From NCBI GenBank assembly GCA_026992375.1, contig JALXAF010000250.1, positions 1 to 19,460 on the forward strand: a stretch of 19,460 bases of DNA. The letters run 5' to 3'. A program made the translations under genes and the position numbers. Shown in pieces: positions 1 to 8,366 of this stretch. This stretch comes from Anaerolineae bacterium. Its GTDB lineage: Bacteria; Chloroflexota; Anaerolineae; J102. Each line of letters opens with the position of its first letter. The first letter of the stretch is position 1. The notes under the pieces are model-generated. The model had not been told where the DNA came from and ran no database searches. It saw only the letters and a program-made list of their open reading frames with translations.

Positions 1-52
1 GTGAGACATTTTCTTGCCCAGTGGGCCAGGATTCCATTGATAAGGTAATCAT
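1..52 (-). CDS. Start of an unidentified gene, cut by the window edge
   Basis: Reading leftward, an ATG at 52 is preceded by a perfect AAGGAGG ribosome binding site (59-65) at 6 nt spacing. The frame stays open to the window edge and gives MITLSMESWPTGQENVS. The start lies 20 bp after the stop codon of the PEP/pyruvate-binding gene on the same strand, so the two are probably co-transcribed. Seventeen residues are too few to identify a family; no signal peptide or membrane segment is evident. Confidence 0.6.
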   Translation of the reverse strand, partial: MITLSMESWPTGQENVS

Positions 53-72
53 GAATCGCCTCCTTTGGTGCC

Positions 73-3060
73 TCACGCGCCATCCACCAGCAGCACGCAC
101 TCGTGGGTGCGACCATCCACCTTCATGATAAGGGGACGATCGACCCGGGCGTTGACGACGAACTCGCCCTCCTCCACCACGGGCAGGGAGCGCAGCCACG
201 CCCAATCGACGCGCTCATCCCGGCCCGAGACATTGACATAGCCGATGCCCTGGGTGGTGATGTTGTGGAAGAAATGCGATCCCTGCGAGGGCTCCACCCG
301 GAAATCGCCATACGCTGCCTCGACAATGGCCCCCACCCCCGAAATATCGGCCCAGCGCACGGGCACGCCCAGCCAGCGATCTGACGTGCCCCAGCGGCCC
401 GGGCCGATGAGCAAGTAAGGCCGCCGCTCCTTGATCAGTCGGGCGTTCATGCGGCTGATCTCCGCAGCGATCTGCACCGTCTTGCTCACATCAAAACCCT
501 CGGGCTTGACAAAAAGGATGTCGCGCATCTCCTGATTGACGAAATTGCCCAGCGCGTGCACCGAACGGCATCGGGCCCGCTGCCGCTCCGTCTCGCTGAT
601 ATCCACCGGCCCCAGCTCAGAACGTGCGGTCATAGGGCGCAATTGCAAAAATGCGAACTCGGGCTGTCCTTTCTGGACCAACTTCAGATCCACCGAAAAC
701 TCCATTTCCACCGACGTGCCCATACCCTCGCGCCCCATTTCCAGCACATCCACCAGGATGTCGGGCAAAGGGAACTGGCGATATTTGAGCACATTGGCGA
801 AGGTGAGCACGCGATACCCCTTGGCCATGACCGTATCGCGAATGCGGTTCTCGGCCGGAATGTAGGTGCTGGAGAGATACTGCACCGCGGGCTCATCCGC
901 GGCGTCGCTCACCTCTCGCCGCACCAGATTCTCGGTTTCGGTGATATCCAGAACATGATAATCCTCCCCCATCTTTAGCGCAAAGAAAAAGCGCTGCGCA
1001 TTCTTGAGAATGTCATCCACCGTGGAACGCTGGGGCAAAATATGCGGATATTTGGGACAGAAACGCAGGGTGCGTTCCCCCTCGACCACGGCCCGCCCCA
1101 GCCCCAGGGCGATGGTGGCGATGCCATCTTCCGGTTTCATGCGGGCGAAGGGATAATAATTGTAGGATTGGGCGACGCCCGAGATGGCCGGGTAATAGTA
1201 ATTCCCCACCTGCTCACCCACCAGCCGCTGCACGATGACGGCCATTTTCTCATCCTCGATGCGACGCCCGATGCGCCGGGAAAAAGCTTTGGGCCCGCGA
1301 AAAAAGGTAGAAGCGTACACCAATTTGATGGCGTAAACCAGATGCTCCAGGCGTTTTTCAAGATTGGGATGCTCATTGGGCAGCATGTAGGTTCGATAGA
1401 GCCCGGCGTAGGCCTGGAATTGGGCGTCTTCGAGCAGGCTGGAAGATCGCACGGCCAGAGGGTATCTTACCTTGGAAAGAAAGGCTCGCAGATCGTTCTT
1501 CGCAGCTTTGGGGAAGACGCCCCACAGAAAACGGGTTGATATCTCCCGATCAGATAAATCCCCCTCGGCCAGATAGCCCAACCGGTTATTCTCGATGAAT
1601 TCATCGAAGACCTCAGTCGTGATCACCAGAGTCTGCGGCACATCCAGTTGAATATCCGCATATTTTTTGCTGAGAGATCGATTTTCGTTCAACAACGAAA
1701 GCAGAAACGCCAGACCGCGCGCCTTGCCGCCCAACGAACCCTGGCCGATCTTGAAGAAATCGGTCATCAAATCAAAATCATCGGCCGCAAAATCGACCAC
1801 AATGCCCCGCTGCCGCGCACGACGACGGGCGTGGATGAGTTTGACCAAAAAACGTCTCAGCGCCTCGATATTCTCGAAATCATCCACCCGCAGATCTCGC
1901 AGATTGGAAGCCAGCACAGTCTCGGTGCGGGTGAACAGCCAACGGGAGAAATCATTGCGTTGGGCGTGATAATGCAACGATTCCGCGGGCACGGTTTGAA
2001 TGGCCCGCTCCAGGCTGCGCAAATCCGAGGCTCGGGCCACTTCGCGACCATTGGGCAGACGAAAGACGAAATCCCCAAAAGCCAGGCTGTGAATAAAGAA
2101 AGAGTGTATCTCCTCCTGCACCCTAGGCGACGTCTTGTTCAAAAACGCGGCGGAAAGAGCCTCGGCCCGCTCCTTGTTGGCCGGATCCACGCTGGTCAAG
2201 AGCAGAGGGATGTCGAATCGGGCCTGGCGGATCATGCGCAAGAAATCCACCCCGGAGTCAGGATCCAGCACGCCGTTCCGGGGAAACTCGACATCGGAGA
2301 TGACGCCCAAAACATAGGGCTCGAATTCATTGTAGAGCGCCACCGCCTCCTCATAAGTCTCCGCCACCAGAATGCGGGGTCGGGCGCGCATCACCAGCAG
2401 GCGATGCTCCTCATTCAGCTTGCCCTCCAACACCTTGCGGGTCTGGCTGACAACCTCACGATACAGCACCGGCAAGATGGTGGCCAGATGCAGCGGTGAA
2501 TTCTCCACGAAGAGGATCACGCGCACCCCGGCCAGCCGGGTGTCTTGTGGCGCGTTTCTCCGATCCTCCTCGCTCTTGACAATAGCCACCAGCAGGTCGG
2601 TGTTGCCCGTCCACACATACGCCCGATCGATGACCCGCCGCTGTCCCGAGGAGGCGAACGCGGCCGGGTCAAGAGCCGTGCTATGAGAGATGAGGATAAC
2701 GGGGATGTCGGGACGTTTCTCCTTCACCGCCTGGGCGAAGCCCAGCGCGTCCATATCCGCGATGCGCGGCATGGTGATGACCATATCGTAGCGCTTCGCA
2801 TCCAGTGCCCGCAGCGCTTCATCTGCACTCGAAACCCAGGTCAGTTGCGGCGGATGGCTTAGATTCAATCCCCGATATTCGTTGATGATGCGCTCCGAAA
2901 GCCGCCCGTCCTCTTCCAGAATCCATGCGTCATAGGGCGTGGAGACCAACAAAATACGGCGCACCTTCCAGCTCATCAATTCATGATAAATTTTGAAGCT
3001 AGATTCGAAATCACTAACTTCGACGATGAGTTGTTCGAGTTCTTTTTCGGTGTATTTCAT
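73..3060 (-). CDS. Two receiver-like domains fused to a PEP/pyruvate-binding (PPDK N-terminal) domain
   Basis: A 995-aa cytoplasmic protein. Residues about 33-165 and 178-310 look like response-regulator receiver folds. The first has the beta-alpha pattern but no Asp at the phosphorylation position (YDMVITMPR). The second keeps an Asp (D256 in VISDVEF) and a Lys near its end (LNKTSP). Residues about 435-812 match the ATP-grasp-like N-terminal domain of pyruvate phosphate dikinase/PEP synthase: GQGSLGGKARG at 439-449, VRSSSLLEDAQFQAYAGLY at 537-555, LQLRPMT at 806-812. The conserved C-terminal part has IGPGRWGTSDRWLG near 885. I see no phosphohistidine swivelling motif and no PEP-utilising TIM barrel, so complete PEP synthase activity is unlikely; regulated phosphotransfer is inferred. 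An in-frame ATG at 3117 exists, but it lies inside the promoter spacer, so ATG 3060 is preferred although it has no clear ribosome binding site. Confidence 0.85.
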   Translation of the reverse strand: MKYTEKELEQLIVEVSDFESSFKIYHELMSWKVRRILLVSTPYDAWILEEDGRLSERIINEYRGLNLSHPPQLTWVSSADEALRALDAKRYDMVITMPRIADMDALGFAQAVKEKRPDIPVILISHSTALDPAAFASSGQRRVIDRAYVWTGNTDLLVAIVKSEEDRRNAPQDTRLAGVRVILFVENSPLHLATILPVLYREVVSQTRKVLEGKLNEEHRLLVMRARPRILVAETYEEAVALYNEFEPYVLGVISDVEFPRNGVLDPDSGVDFLRMIRQARFDIPLLLTSVDPANKERAEALSAAFLNKTSPRVQEEIHSFFIHSLAFGDFVFRLPNGREVARASDLRSLERAIQTVPAESLHYHAQRNDFSRWLFTRTETVLASNLRDLRVDDFENIEALRRFLVKLIHARRRARQRGIVVDFAADDFDLMTDFFKIGQGSLGGKARGLAFLLSLLNENRSLSKKYADIQLDVPQTLVITTEVFDEFIENNRLGYLAEGDLSDREISTRFLWGVFPKAAKNDLRAFLSKVRYPLAVRSSSLLEDAQFQAYAGLYRTYMLPNEHPNLEKRLEHLVYAIKLVYASTFFRGPKAFSRRIGRRIEDEKMAVIVQRLVGEQVGNYYYPAISGVAQSYNYYPFARMKPEDGIATIALGLGRAVVEGERTLRFCPKYPHILPQRSTVDDILKNAQRFFFALKMGEDYHVLDITETENLVRREVSDAADEPAVQYLSSTYIPAENRIRDTVMAKGYRVLTFANVLKYRQFPLPDILVDVLEMGREGMGTSVEMEFSVDLKLVQKGQPEFAFLQLRPMTARSELGPVDISETERQRARCRSVHALGNFVNQEMRDILFVKPEGFDVSKTVQIAAEISRMNARLIKERRPYLLIGPGRWGTSDRWLGVPVRWADISGVGAIVEAAYGDFRVEPSQGSHFFHNITTQGIGYVNVSGRDERVDWAWLRSLPVVEEGEFVVNARVDRPLIMKVDGRTHECVLLVDGA

Positions 3061-3099
3061 GGCGTATTTTGCAGAATGCGCGAGACGATGACAATGATA

Positions 3100-3127
3100 A
3101 TTATGCAACACCATCACGCGCTTTCAA
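3100..3127 (-). promoter_or_regulatory. Sigma-70-type promoter of the receiver/PEP-binding gene
   Basis: On the minus strand TTGAAA (3122-3127), a 16-bp spacer and CATAAT (3100-3105). The predicted start near 3093 gives a leader of about 33 nt to ATG 3060 and excludes the upstream ATG at 3117. Confidence 0.55.
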
Positions 3128-3239
3128 AATGAGCCGACAATTCCAACTTTGGCCTGGCAAAAGGCCATTCTTCCAGCCTTTCCCGATCCGAGACGGGGGG
3201 GAAGAAGATATTGTATTGCTGCTGATACTCCGCTCCCCT

Positions 3240-3697
3240 AACACTCCGGCCACTACATCAAAGGAGAGATCCGTGGCAAATAGACAGGCTTCCTCTTGCA
3301 ACCGGTGCGTGACCAGCACACCTTCATGGGATGGCAAATATCGATTCCCCGGCAACTGACGCTTCCCACTTTCTTTGTTATACAGCACCTGGCGCTCCAG
3401 CCATTGAGCCCCGCTTCGGCTATACACCTTAAGCGCCTTTTTCCCATCTCGAACCAACCGCTCAAAGGGAAGAAGAGCGCTTGGTTTCCGCCACCGCCTG
3501 TCTGTCCAACTCATCTCCCACTACCGCCATCACTGTCCGGGCGACCTCTCGCCCCACCTTCTCTGCTCTCCCTCCCAACTTGTCCAATACGTCTCGGGCT
3601 GCTCCGGTAGGCGTATTTCATCCGAAACCACCTCCTTCATGCTCCGCATCTCTCCCTGCTCATCAATTAGTTGAATCGAGACAACAACATGACTCAT
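3240..3697 (-). pseudogene. Decayed transposase remnant, probably ISKra4-like
   Basis: One protein can be pieced together across three frames. An ATG at 3697, with GGAAG upstream, begins MSHVVVSIQLIDEQGEMRSM. After a one-base slip near 3600-3620 the text continues DVLDKLGGRAEKVGREVART and GDELDRQAVAETKRSS. After a second slip near 3467-3478 it continues LPFERLVRDGKKALKVYSR and HEGVLVTHRLQEEACLFATD, and similarity ends near 3240. The layout (coiled-coil opening, ELDRQAV..., short basic linker, then a GVLVTxRLQEEA.. ATDLSF block) recalls the N-terminal part of ISKra4-type transposases, from memory rather than from a search. The catalytic domain is absent and no terminal repeats were found. The fragment is inactive and sits right behind the promoter of the PEP-binding gene. 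Confidence 0.45.
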
Positions 3698-3775
3698 CGA
3701 GATCTTCCAGGCATTGAATTCTGATGAAGATAATTGCAGTTCGGTGCAAAAACCACGCTCTCTCCTGTATCCCAT

Positions 3776-4077
3776 CTTCGCCTCCAGACCAAATCTCTCC
3801 CACTACTTTTGAGCACTATCATTTGATTCGTGAAAATTCATCACTCGACCTGTATGACAATTGCTCCAACCAAGATTGGACACGCCCAAAAACTTCAAAA
3901 CCAAGGCGCAAGGAAGAAAAAGTAAGGTTTTGAGGAAGCTTTCTCCTTGAACTATCACTACTTTTTCCATGCCCTCCGTGATGAAATGACCTTTTTCAGT
4001 AGACTCAATGATCGATTTGCATCCCCGGCAGCCACGCTCTACAATATCCTCCCGACTTCCTTCCTCTCGAGAACCAA
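3776..4077. other. Gap without a recognisable gene
   Basis: Short open frames exist here but none has a ribosome binding site or familiar motif. The stretch is more AT-rich than its neighbours and may be further debris of the adjacent transposase remnant. No clear promoter for the methyltransferase was seen. Confidence 0.5.
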
Positions 4078-4860
4078 ATGGATCACCTGCAAACCGGAAA
4101 ACTGTGGAACGACAACGCTGAGGCGTGGACGGTCATGGTCCGGGCCGGCTACGATATCTATCGCGATGGCCTGAACACGCCCGCATTCATGGCCATGCTG
4201 CCCGAGATCGACGGCCTGACGGGCCTGGACATCGGCTGCGGCGAGGGGCACAACACCCGGCTGCTGGCCCGCCGCGGCGCGGCCATGACGGGCCTGGACA
4301 TCGCCGGGCGTTTTTTGCTTCACGCCCGCCGGGCCGAGATGGCGGAGCCCCTGGACATTCGATTCGTGCAGGGAAGCGGACTGGCCCTGCCCTTCCCCGC
4401 GGGCGCGTTCGATTTCATCACCGCGTTTATGAGCTTGATGGACATGCCCAAAACCCCGCGCGTCCTGGCAGAGGCCCACCGAGTTCTGAAACCGGGTGGC
4501 TTTCTTCAATGCTCCATCACCCATCCCTGCACCGACACGCCCATTCGCCGCAAGGTGAAGAACAAGCAGGGCGAGGATATCGCAATCGAGCTGGGCGGCT
4601 ACTTCCGGCGGGTCGAGGGCGAAGTCGAAGAATGGAGCTTTGGCAGCGCGCCGCCCGAGGTACGCAGCCGCTGGCCCGCGTTCAAAGTGCCACGCTACAC
4701 CCACACCCTGGCCAACTGGCTCAACATGCTCATCGACGTCGGCTTCACCATCGAACGATTGAACGAACCCGCGCCCGATGATGACGTCACCAAACAGCGC
4801 CCGGGCCTCGCAGACGCCCACATCATGCCCTATTTTTTGCATATTCGAGTGCGAAAATGA
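4078..4860 (+). CDS. Class I SAM-dependent methyltransferase
   Basis: A 260-aa protein with the Rossmann-fold methyltransferase core. Motif I is LDIGCGEG (50-57). An acidic residue at the end of strand 2 is D74 in TGLDIA. The PFPAGAFDFITAF block at 105-117 corresponds to the usual motif before strand 4, and HRVLKPGG at 134-141 is the typical post-motif loop. This resembles the Methyltransf_11 (UbiE/small-molecule) group; the substrate cannot be read from sequence. The N-terminal LWNDNAEAWTVMVRAGYDIYRD is typical of this group and supports the ATG at 4078, although only a weak ribosome binding site precedes it. The gene stands alone, between a transposase remnant and the nrd operon. A long antisense frame over it is a codon-bias shadow. 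Confidence 0.85.
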   Translation: MDHLQTGKLWNDNAEAWTVMVRAGYDIYRDGLNTPAFMAMLPEIDGLTGLDIGCGEGHNTRLLARRGAAMTGLDIAGRFLLHARRAEMAEPLDIRFVQGSGLALPFPAGAFDFITAFMSLMDMPKTPRVLAEAHRVLKPGGFLQCSITHPCTDTPIRRKVKNKQGEDIAIELGGYFRRVEGEVEEWSFGSAPPEVRSRWPAFKVPRYTHTLANWLNMLIDVGFTIERLNEPAPDDDVTKQRPGLADAHIMPYFLHIRVRK

Positions 4861-5043
4861 GCAAACAAATCGAATCGGGCGATTGCGGCTAAAACTTTTA
4901 CAACGAGAAAATACGACGAATCGTAAAAATACGGCCAGGACGAAAGATGTTTTTTCTCATTTCCCGCAAAAATCCGTATCTTTCTTCGATTTTCTTCTGG
5001 TGAGTGCGTCTTTGGATCGCGGGGAGTGTTGGCTGAATCAAAT
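4861..5043. other. AT-rich spacer between methyltransferase and nrd promoter
   Basis: No gene is supported. A small inverted repeat, TACGA-cgaa-TCGTA followed by AAAAAT, near 4912 could act as a weak terminator for the methyltransferase, but the stem is only 5 bp. Confidence 0.35.
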
Positions 5044-5072
5044 TTGTATCATAAGCGTTTCGGTGATATACT
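5044..5072 (+). promoter_or_regulatory. Promoter of the nrdR-nrdJ operon
   Basis: TTGTAT (5044-5049), a 17-bp spacer and TATACT (5067-5072). Predicted start near 5079, which places the two NrdR-box-like sites immediately downstream, at about +9 to +53. Confidence 0.6.
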
Positions 5073-5086
5073 TTCTCCCCTAACAA

Positions 5087-5131
5087 ACAAGATGTTGTAG
5101 TTTATGTGATGTGTTTGTCAATATGTAGTGT
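5087..5131. promoter_or_regulatory. Paired NrdR boxes upstream of nrdR
   Basis: Box 1 reads ACAAGATGTTGTAGT (5087-5101) and box 2 reads TCAATATGTAGTGTT (5118-5132). They share CAAKATGT-GT. On the opposite strand box 2 gives ACACTACATATTGA, close to the published NrdR box pattern ACACWAYATATTGTGT-type. The shared core starts at 5088 and 5119, exactly 31 bp apart. NrdR boxes are known to come in pairs spaced by about three helical turns, so position, sequence and spacing all agree with an autoregulatory operator. Confidence 0.7.
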
Positions 5132-5265
5132 TTTCGGCAAGAACGCCTGGATAGCCAACACCAGCAAAAATCCAAGGGGATGTCGCGGGTTCATCACAGG
5201 CGAAACGATGAAGCGCCTTGCAGGACTTTCCGCCAATTCGACATCCTCATAAGGAAAACAACATT

Positions 5266-5709
5266 ATGAAATGTCCCTTCTGCGGCCATAATCGCTCTCG
5301 CGTGCTGGATACGCGCGACTCTGGCGACGGCATCCGCCGCCGTCGATTATGCCTCAATTGCAACAAAAGATTTACGACCTACGAGCAAGTTAGCGTTGCT
5401 GTTCATGTCATCAAATCGGACGGGCGCCGGGAGCCGTTCGATCGCACCAAACTGCTCAATGGCATTCGCATGGCCTGCGCCAAACGTCCTATCGCAATGG
5501 ATGAACTGGAAGGCATCGTGGGGCAGATCGAGGAATATGTGTATAATTCTGGGCAGGCGGAAATTCCCAGCACGGTTATCGGCAACATGGTGCTAGATCG
5601 CCTGCAGGACATCGACCCGGTGGCTTATATTCGATTCGCAACGGTTTATCTGGAATTGCCTGATCTGAATTCGGTGCGAGATATCATAGATAAACTGGTC
5701 GGGCGATAA
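5266..5709 (+). CDS. nrdR: Transcriptional repressor NrdR
   Basis: A 147-aa regulator of ribonucleotide reductase genes. The N-terminal zinc finger is formed by C3, C6, C29 and C32 (MKCPFCGH... LCLNCNKRFTTYEQ). An ATP-cone domain follows from about residue 47 to 137 and senses ATP/dATP in characterised family members. Length and motifs are those of the family, apart from a slightly short loop between the two CxxC pairs. ATG 5266 is chosen because it begins with the invariant MKCPFC and has AAGGA about 10 nt upstream; a longer frame from 5218 adds an unrelated tail. It lies 115 bp before nrdJ, its likely target, behind a promoter with paired NrdR boxes, so it probably represses its own operon when dATP is high. 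Confidence 0.95.
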   Translation: MKCPFCGHNRSRVLDTRDSGDGIRRRRLCLNCNKRFTTYEQVSVAVHVIKSDGRREPFDRTKLLNGIRMACAKRPIAMDELEGIVGQIEEYVYNSGQAEIPSTVIGNMVLDRLQDIDPVAYIRFATVYLELPDLNSVRDIIDKLVGR

Positions 5710-5732
5710 TCTAAGAGAGTTTTCAACTGCGG

Positions 5733-5782
5733 CAAGAGACGTTCCGGCGTCGCCAGGTGACGGCATCGGGGACGTTCTCTTG
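5733..5782 (+). other. Long imperfect hairpin in the nrdR-nrdJ spacer
   Basis: CAAGAGA-CGTTCC (5733-5745) pairs with GGACG-TTCTCTTG (5769-5782) apart from a one-base bulge and one G-T pair; a second stem (5747-5751 with 5759-5764) stacks inside it. No T-run follows, so it is not an ordinary terminator. It may set mRNA stability or translation of nrdJ, whose ribosome binding site lies 33 nt downstream. It does not match the cobalamin riboswitch. Confidence 0.45.
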
Positions 5783-5824
5783 GCCTCTGCATTCCCCCAT
5801 CAATTTCAGAAATCGAGGTTCAAA

Positions 5825-8305
5825 ATGAGTGCAGTCGAATTAACCGAAAATACAATAGCTTACCCTGATTATGTAAGGGATGAGGACATCAAACTCAGCA
5901 AGAACAGCTTGGAAGTCTTGCGTCGACGTTATTTACGTCGCGGTGAAGATGGCCAGCCTATCGAGACGCCCGCACAGATGTTTTATCGGGTGGCGCATCA
6001 TTTGGGCAAGGCCGAAACCATTTTTGACGGCGATGTGGAGGAGGCCACCGAGACCTTTTATCACATGTTGACCAACCTGCGATTTTTCCCCAACTCCCCC
6101 ACTTTCACCGGCGCGGGCACGCCATTGGGGCAATTGGCGGCCTGTTTCGTGCTGCCCATCGAAGATGACATGGGCAAACACCCCGACGGCATCTTTCAGA
6201 CCCTACGCAATGCTGCACTCATTCAGCAAACGGGGGGCGGCAACGGCTTTTCCTTCAGCCGTCTGCGCCCGCGCGGCGACCGGGTGATGACCTCGCGCGG
6301 CATCGCCACTGGGCCGGTGGGATTCCTGGAGGCTTACGATCGGGCCTTCGACGTCATCGCCCAGGGCGGCACCCGCCGCGGGGCCAACATGGCGGTGCTC
6401 AATGTGGAGCATCCCGACATCGAGGAATTCATCGCATCCAAAGCAGAGGAAGGCAGGCTCACCAACTTCAACATCTCGGTGGGCATCACCGACGCCTTTA
6501 TGGAGGCGGTGGAAAAGGGCGAGGCGTTCGATCTCATCAATCCTCGCACGGGCAAAGTATGGAAGACGGTCAACGCGGCCGAACTTTTCGACAAGATAGC
6601 GCAATATGCGCATCGCAACGGCGAACCAGGTCTGCTGTTTTTGGATGCAGCCAATCGCACCAATCCTGTGCCGCATCTCTACAAGCTGGAAGCAACGAAC
6701 CCGTGCGGCGAGCAATGGCTTGGCCCATACGAAAACTGCTGTCTGGGATCGGTGAACCTGGCTCAGCATGTCACCGATGATGGCCGGGTGGATTGGGATA
6801 AGCTGGCAGAGACCGTGACCAATGCCACCCGCTTCCTGGATAACGTGGTGGAGGTCAACGCCTATGTGCCCGCGGTGCCGCAGCTCAAAGAGGCGGCGCA
6901 TCGGGTGCGGCGCATCGGCATGGGCATCATGGGCCTGGCTGATGTAATGTACGCCACGGGCGTGCGCTATGGTTCGCCCGAATCCATCGAGCTGGCCGGG
7001 CAATTGATGGAGTTCGTGCGCTATCAGGCTATGAAAACATCCATTGAACTAGCGAAAGAGCGGGGCCCCTTCCCCGCTATCGAAGGCTCCATTTATGATC
7101 CCAACGATCTAAAATGGTCTCCGCCCGAACCGCTGCAACCCTATACGTTGGACTTTGGACGTCCAGAGATCGACTGGAATGCTATCGTCGATGGCATCAA
7201 GACCTACGGCATCCGCAACGGCGCTCAGACCACCATTGCACCCACGGGCACCATCGGCACCGTCACAGGCTGCGAGGGATACGGCTGCGAGCCTGTCTTC
7301 GCTCTGGCCTACACCCGCTATGTCAAAGAGGCGGATGGCGATGTGGCGCTGGATTATGTCAGCCCGCAGTTTATGAAGGCGTTGGATGAGGCGGGCGTCG
7401 AGGATGACGTCAAAGCTCAGATCATCGAGCAGATCAAGCATGACGGCACCTGCCAGGATGTGGAGCTGTTGCCCGAGGACATTCGCCACACCTTCGTGGT
7501 GAGCATGGACATCTCGCCCGAGGAGCATGTAATCATGCAGGCCGCGCTGCAGCGCTTTGTTGATAATAGCATATCAAAGACCATAAATTTCCCGCCCAAC
7601 GCCTCGGTGGAGGATGTGAAGAAGGTCTATCGGATGGCGTGGGAGCTAGGTCTGAAAGGCTTGACCGTGTATGTCACCGGCAGCCGGCAGGAGGTGGTGC
7701 TGGAAACCAAAGCGGTGGCCGAGGCCAAGAAGGGCGGCAATGGGCTGACGTCGCAAGCGGAGGAGGCCGCCATCGAGATCCACGCGCCGCAGCGACGCCC
7801 GCGCCCCTCTCGGCTAATGGGATTGACATATCGGCGGGCCACGCCCCTGGGCACGGCCTATGTCACCATCAATCAAACCGAGGAAAAAGAGCCCTTCGAG
7901 GTATTTTTGAACGTGGGCAAAGCTGGCTCGGACGTGGCGGCCGTTTCCGAGGCCTTGGGACGACTGATCAGCTACATCCTGCGCATGCCTAGCCATCTCA
8001 CGCCCACCGAGCGCCTGCATCAGGTGGTTTATCAACTGGCAGGCATTGGCGGCGGGCGACCGTTGGGCTTCGGGCCGCAGCGGGTGCGCTCCCTACCCGA
8101 CGCCATCGCCCAGGTGCTGGATGAATATCTGCACGAAGCGGTGAAGCTGGAAGTGGCTGAAGTTGAAATCGAAACGCCTCCCGCGGCCCAATTGGAGCTG
8201 CCATTGAATCAGATCGGTGATCTTTGTCCTGAATGTGGACAAGCCACGCTTCTGAATATCGAAGGCTGTAAGAAGTGCATCAACTGCGGCTATAGCGAAT
8301 GCTAG
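5825..8305 (+). CDS. nrdJ: Class II adenosylcobalamin-dependent ribonucleoside-diphosphate reductase
   Basis: An 826-aa reductase that makes deoxyribonucleotides using vitamin B12, independent of oxygen. The first redox cysteine is C107 in LGQLAACFVLP. The active site is C294 in ATNPCGEQ. It is followed by NCCLGSVNLA (C305, C306). GIMGLADVMYATG, and the phosphate-binding block QTTIAPTGTIGTVTGCEGYG, are typical of the family. The C-terminus ends in a cysteine-rich CPECG...CKKCINCGYSEC tail, the usual reductant-accepting/zinc module of long NrdJ proteins. ATG 5825 has GAGG (5815-5818) at 6 nt spacing and is preferred over an in-frame TTG at 5780. The gene is probably co-transcribed with nrdR and controlled by it. 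No B12 riboswitch was recognised upstream. The protein appears full length and intact. Confidence 0.96.
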   Translation: MSAVELTENTIAYPDYVRDEDIKLSKNSLEVLRRRYLRRGEDGQPIETPAQMFYRVAHHLGKAETIFDGDVEEATETFYHMLTNLRFFPNSPTFTGAGTPLGQLAACFVLPIEDDMGKHPDGIFQTLRNAALIQQTGGGNGFSFSRLRPRGDRVMTSRGIATGPVGFLEAYDRAFDVIAQGGTRRGANMAVLNVEHPDIEEFIASKAEEGRLTNFNISVGITDAFMEAVEKGEAFDLINPRTGKVWKTVNAAELFDKIAQYAHRNGEPGLLFLDAANRTNPVPHLYKLEATNPCGEQWLGPYENCCLGSVNLAQHVTDDGRVDWDKLAETVTNATRFLDNVVEVNAYVPAVPQLKEAAHRVRRIGMGIMGLADVMYATGVRYGSPESIELAGQLMEFVRYQAMKTSIELAKERGPFPAIEGSIYDPNDLKWSPPEPLQPYTLDFGRPEIDWNAIVDGIKTYGIRNGAQTTIAPTGTIGTVTGCEGYGCEPVFALAYTRYVKEADGDVALDYVSPQFMKALDEAGVEDDVKAQIIEQIKHDGTCQDVELLPEDIRHTFVVSMDISPEEHVIMQAALQRFVDNSISKTINFPPNASVEDVKKVYRMAWELGLKGLTVYVTGSRQEVVLETKAVAEAKKGGNGLTSQAEEAAIEIHAPQRRPRPSRLMGLTYRRATPLGTAYVTINQTEEKEPFEVFLNVGKAGSDVAAVSEALGRLISYILRMPSHLTPTERLHQVVYQLAGIGGGRPLGFGPQRVRSLPDAIAQVLDEYLHEAVKLEVAEVEIETPPAAQLELPLNQIGDLCPECGQATLLNIEGCKKCINCGYSEC

Positions 8306-8308
8306 CCA

Positions 8309-8326
8309 ACGCCCTCTGCGGGGCGT
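8309..8326 (+). terminator. Small hairpin just after nrdJ
   Basis: ACGCCC-tctgcg-GGGCGT, a 6-bp GC-rich stem starting 4 nt after the nrdJ stop. No T-run follows, so it may be a processing or stability element rather than an intrinsic terminator. Confidence 0.35.
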
Positions 8327-8358
8327 AGCACACGTCCAGAAATTAGCTCTCTTTTCTG

Positions 8359-8366
8359 AATCAGAA
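8359..8366 (+). repeat. Target-site duplication of MITE copy 1, left
   Basis: AATCAGAA directly abuts the left terminal repeat; the identical octamer abuts the right end at 8636-8643. Confidence 0.85.

Noticed and set aside
3061..3117. Upstream ATG at 3117 as the start of the receiver/PEP-binding protein
   Set aside because: It lies within the spacer of the predicted promoter, so the transcript would not include it, and the added 19 residues do not look like the protein family.
5086..5265. Cobalamin riboswitch before the B12-dependent reductase operon
   Set aside because: No B12-box-like sequence was found in the leader or in the nrdR-nrdJ spacer; the operon is better explained by NrdR boxes.
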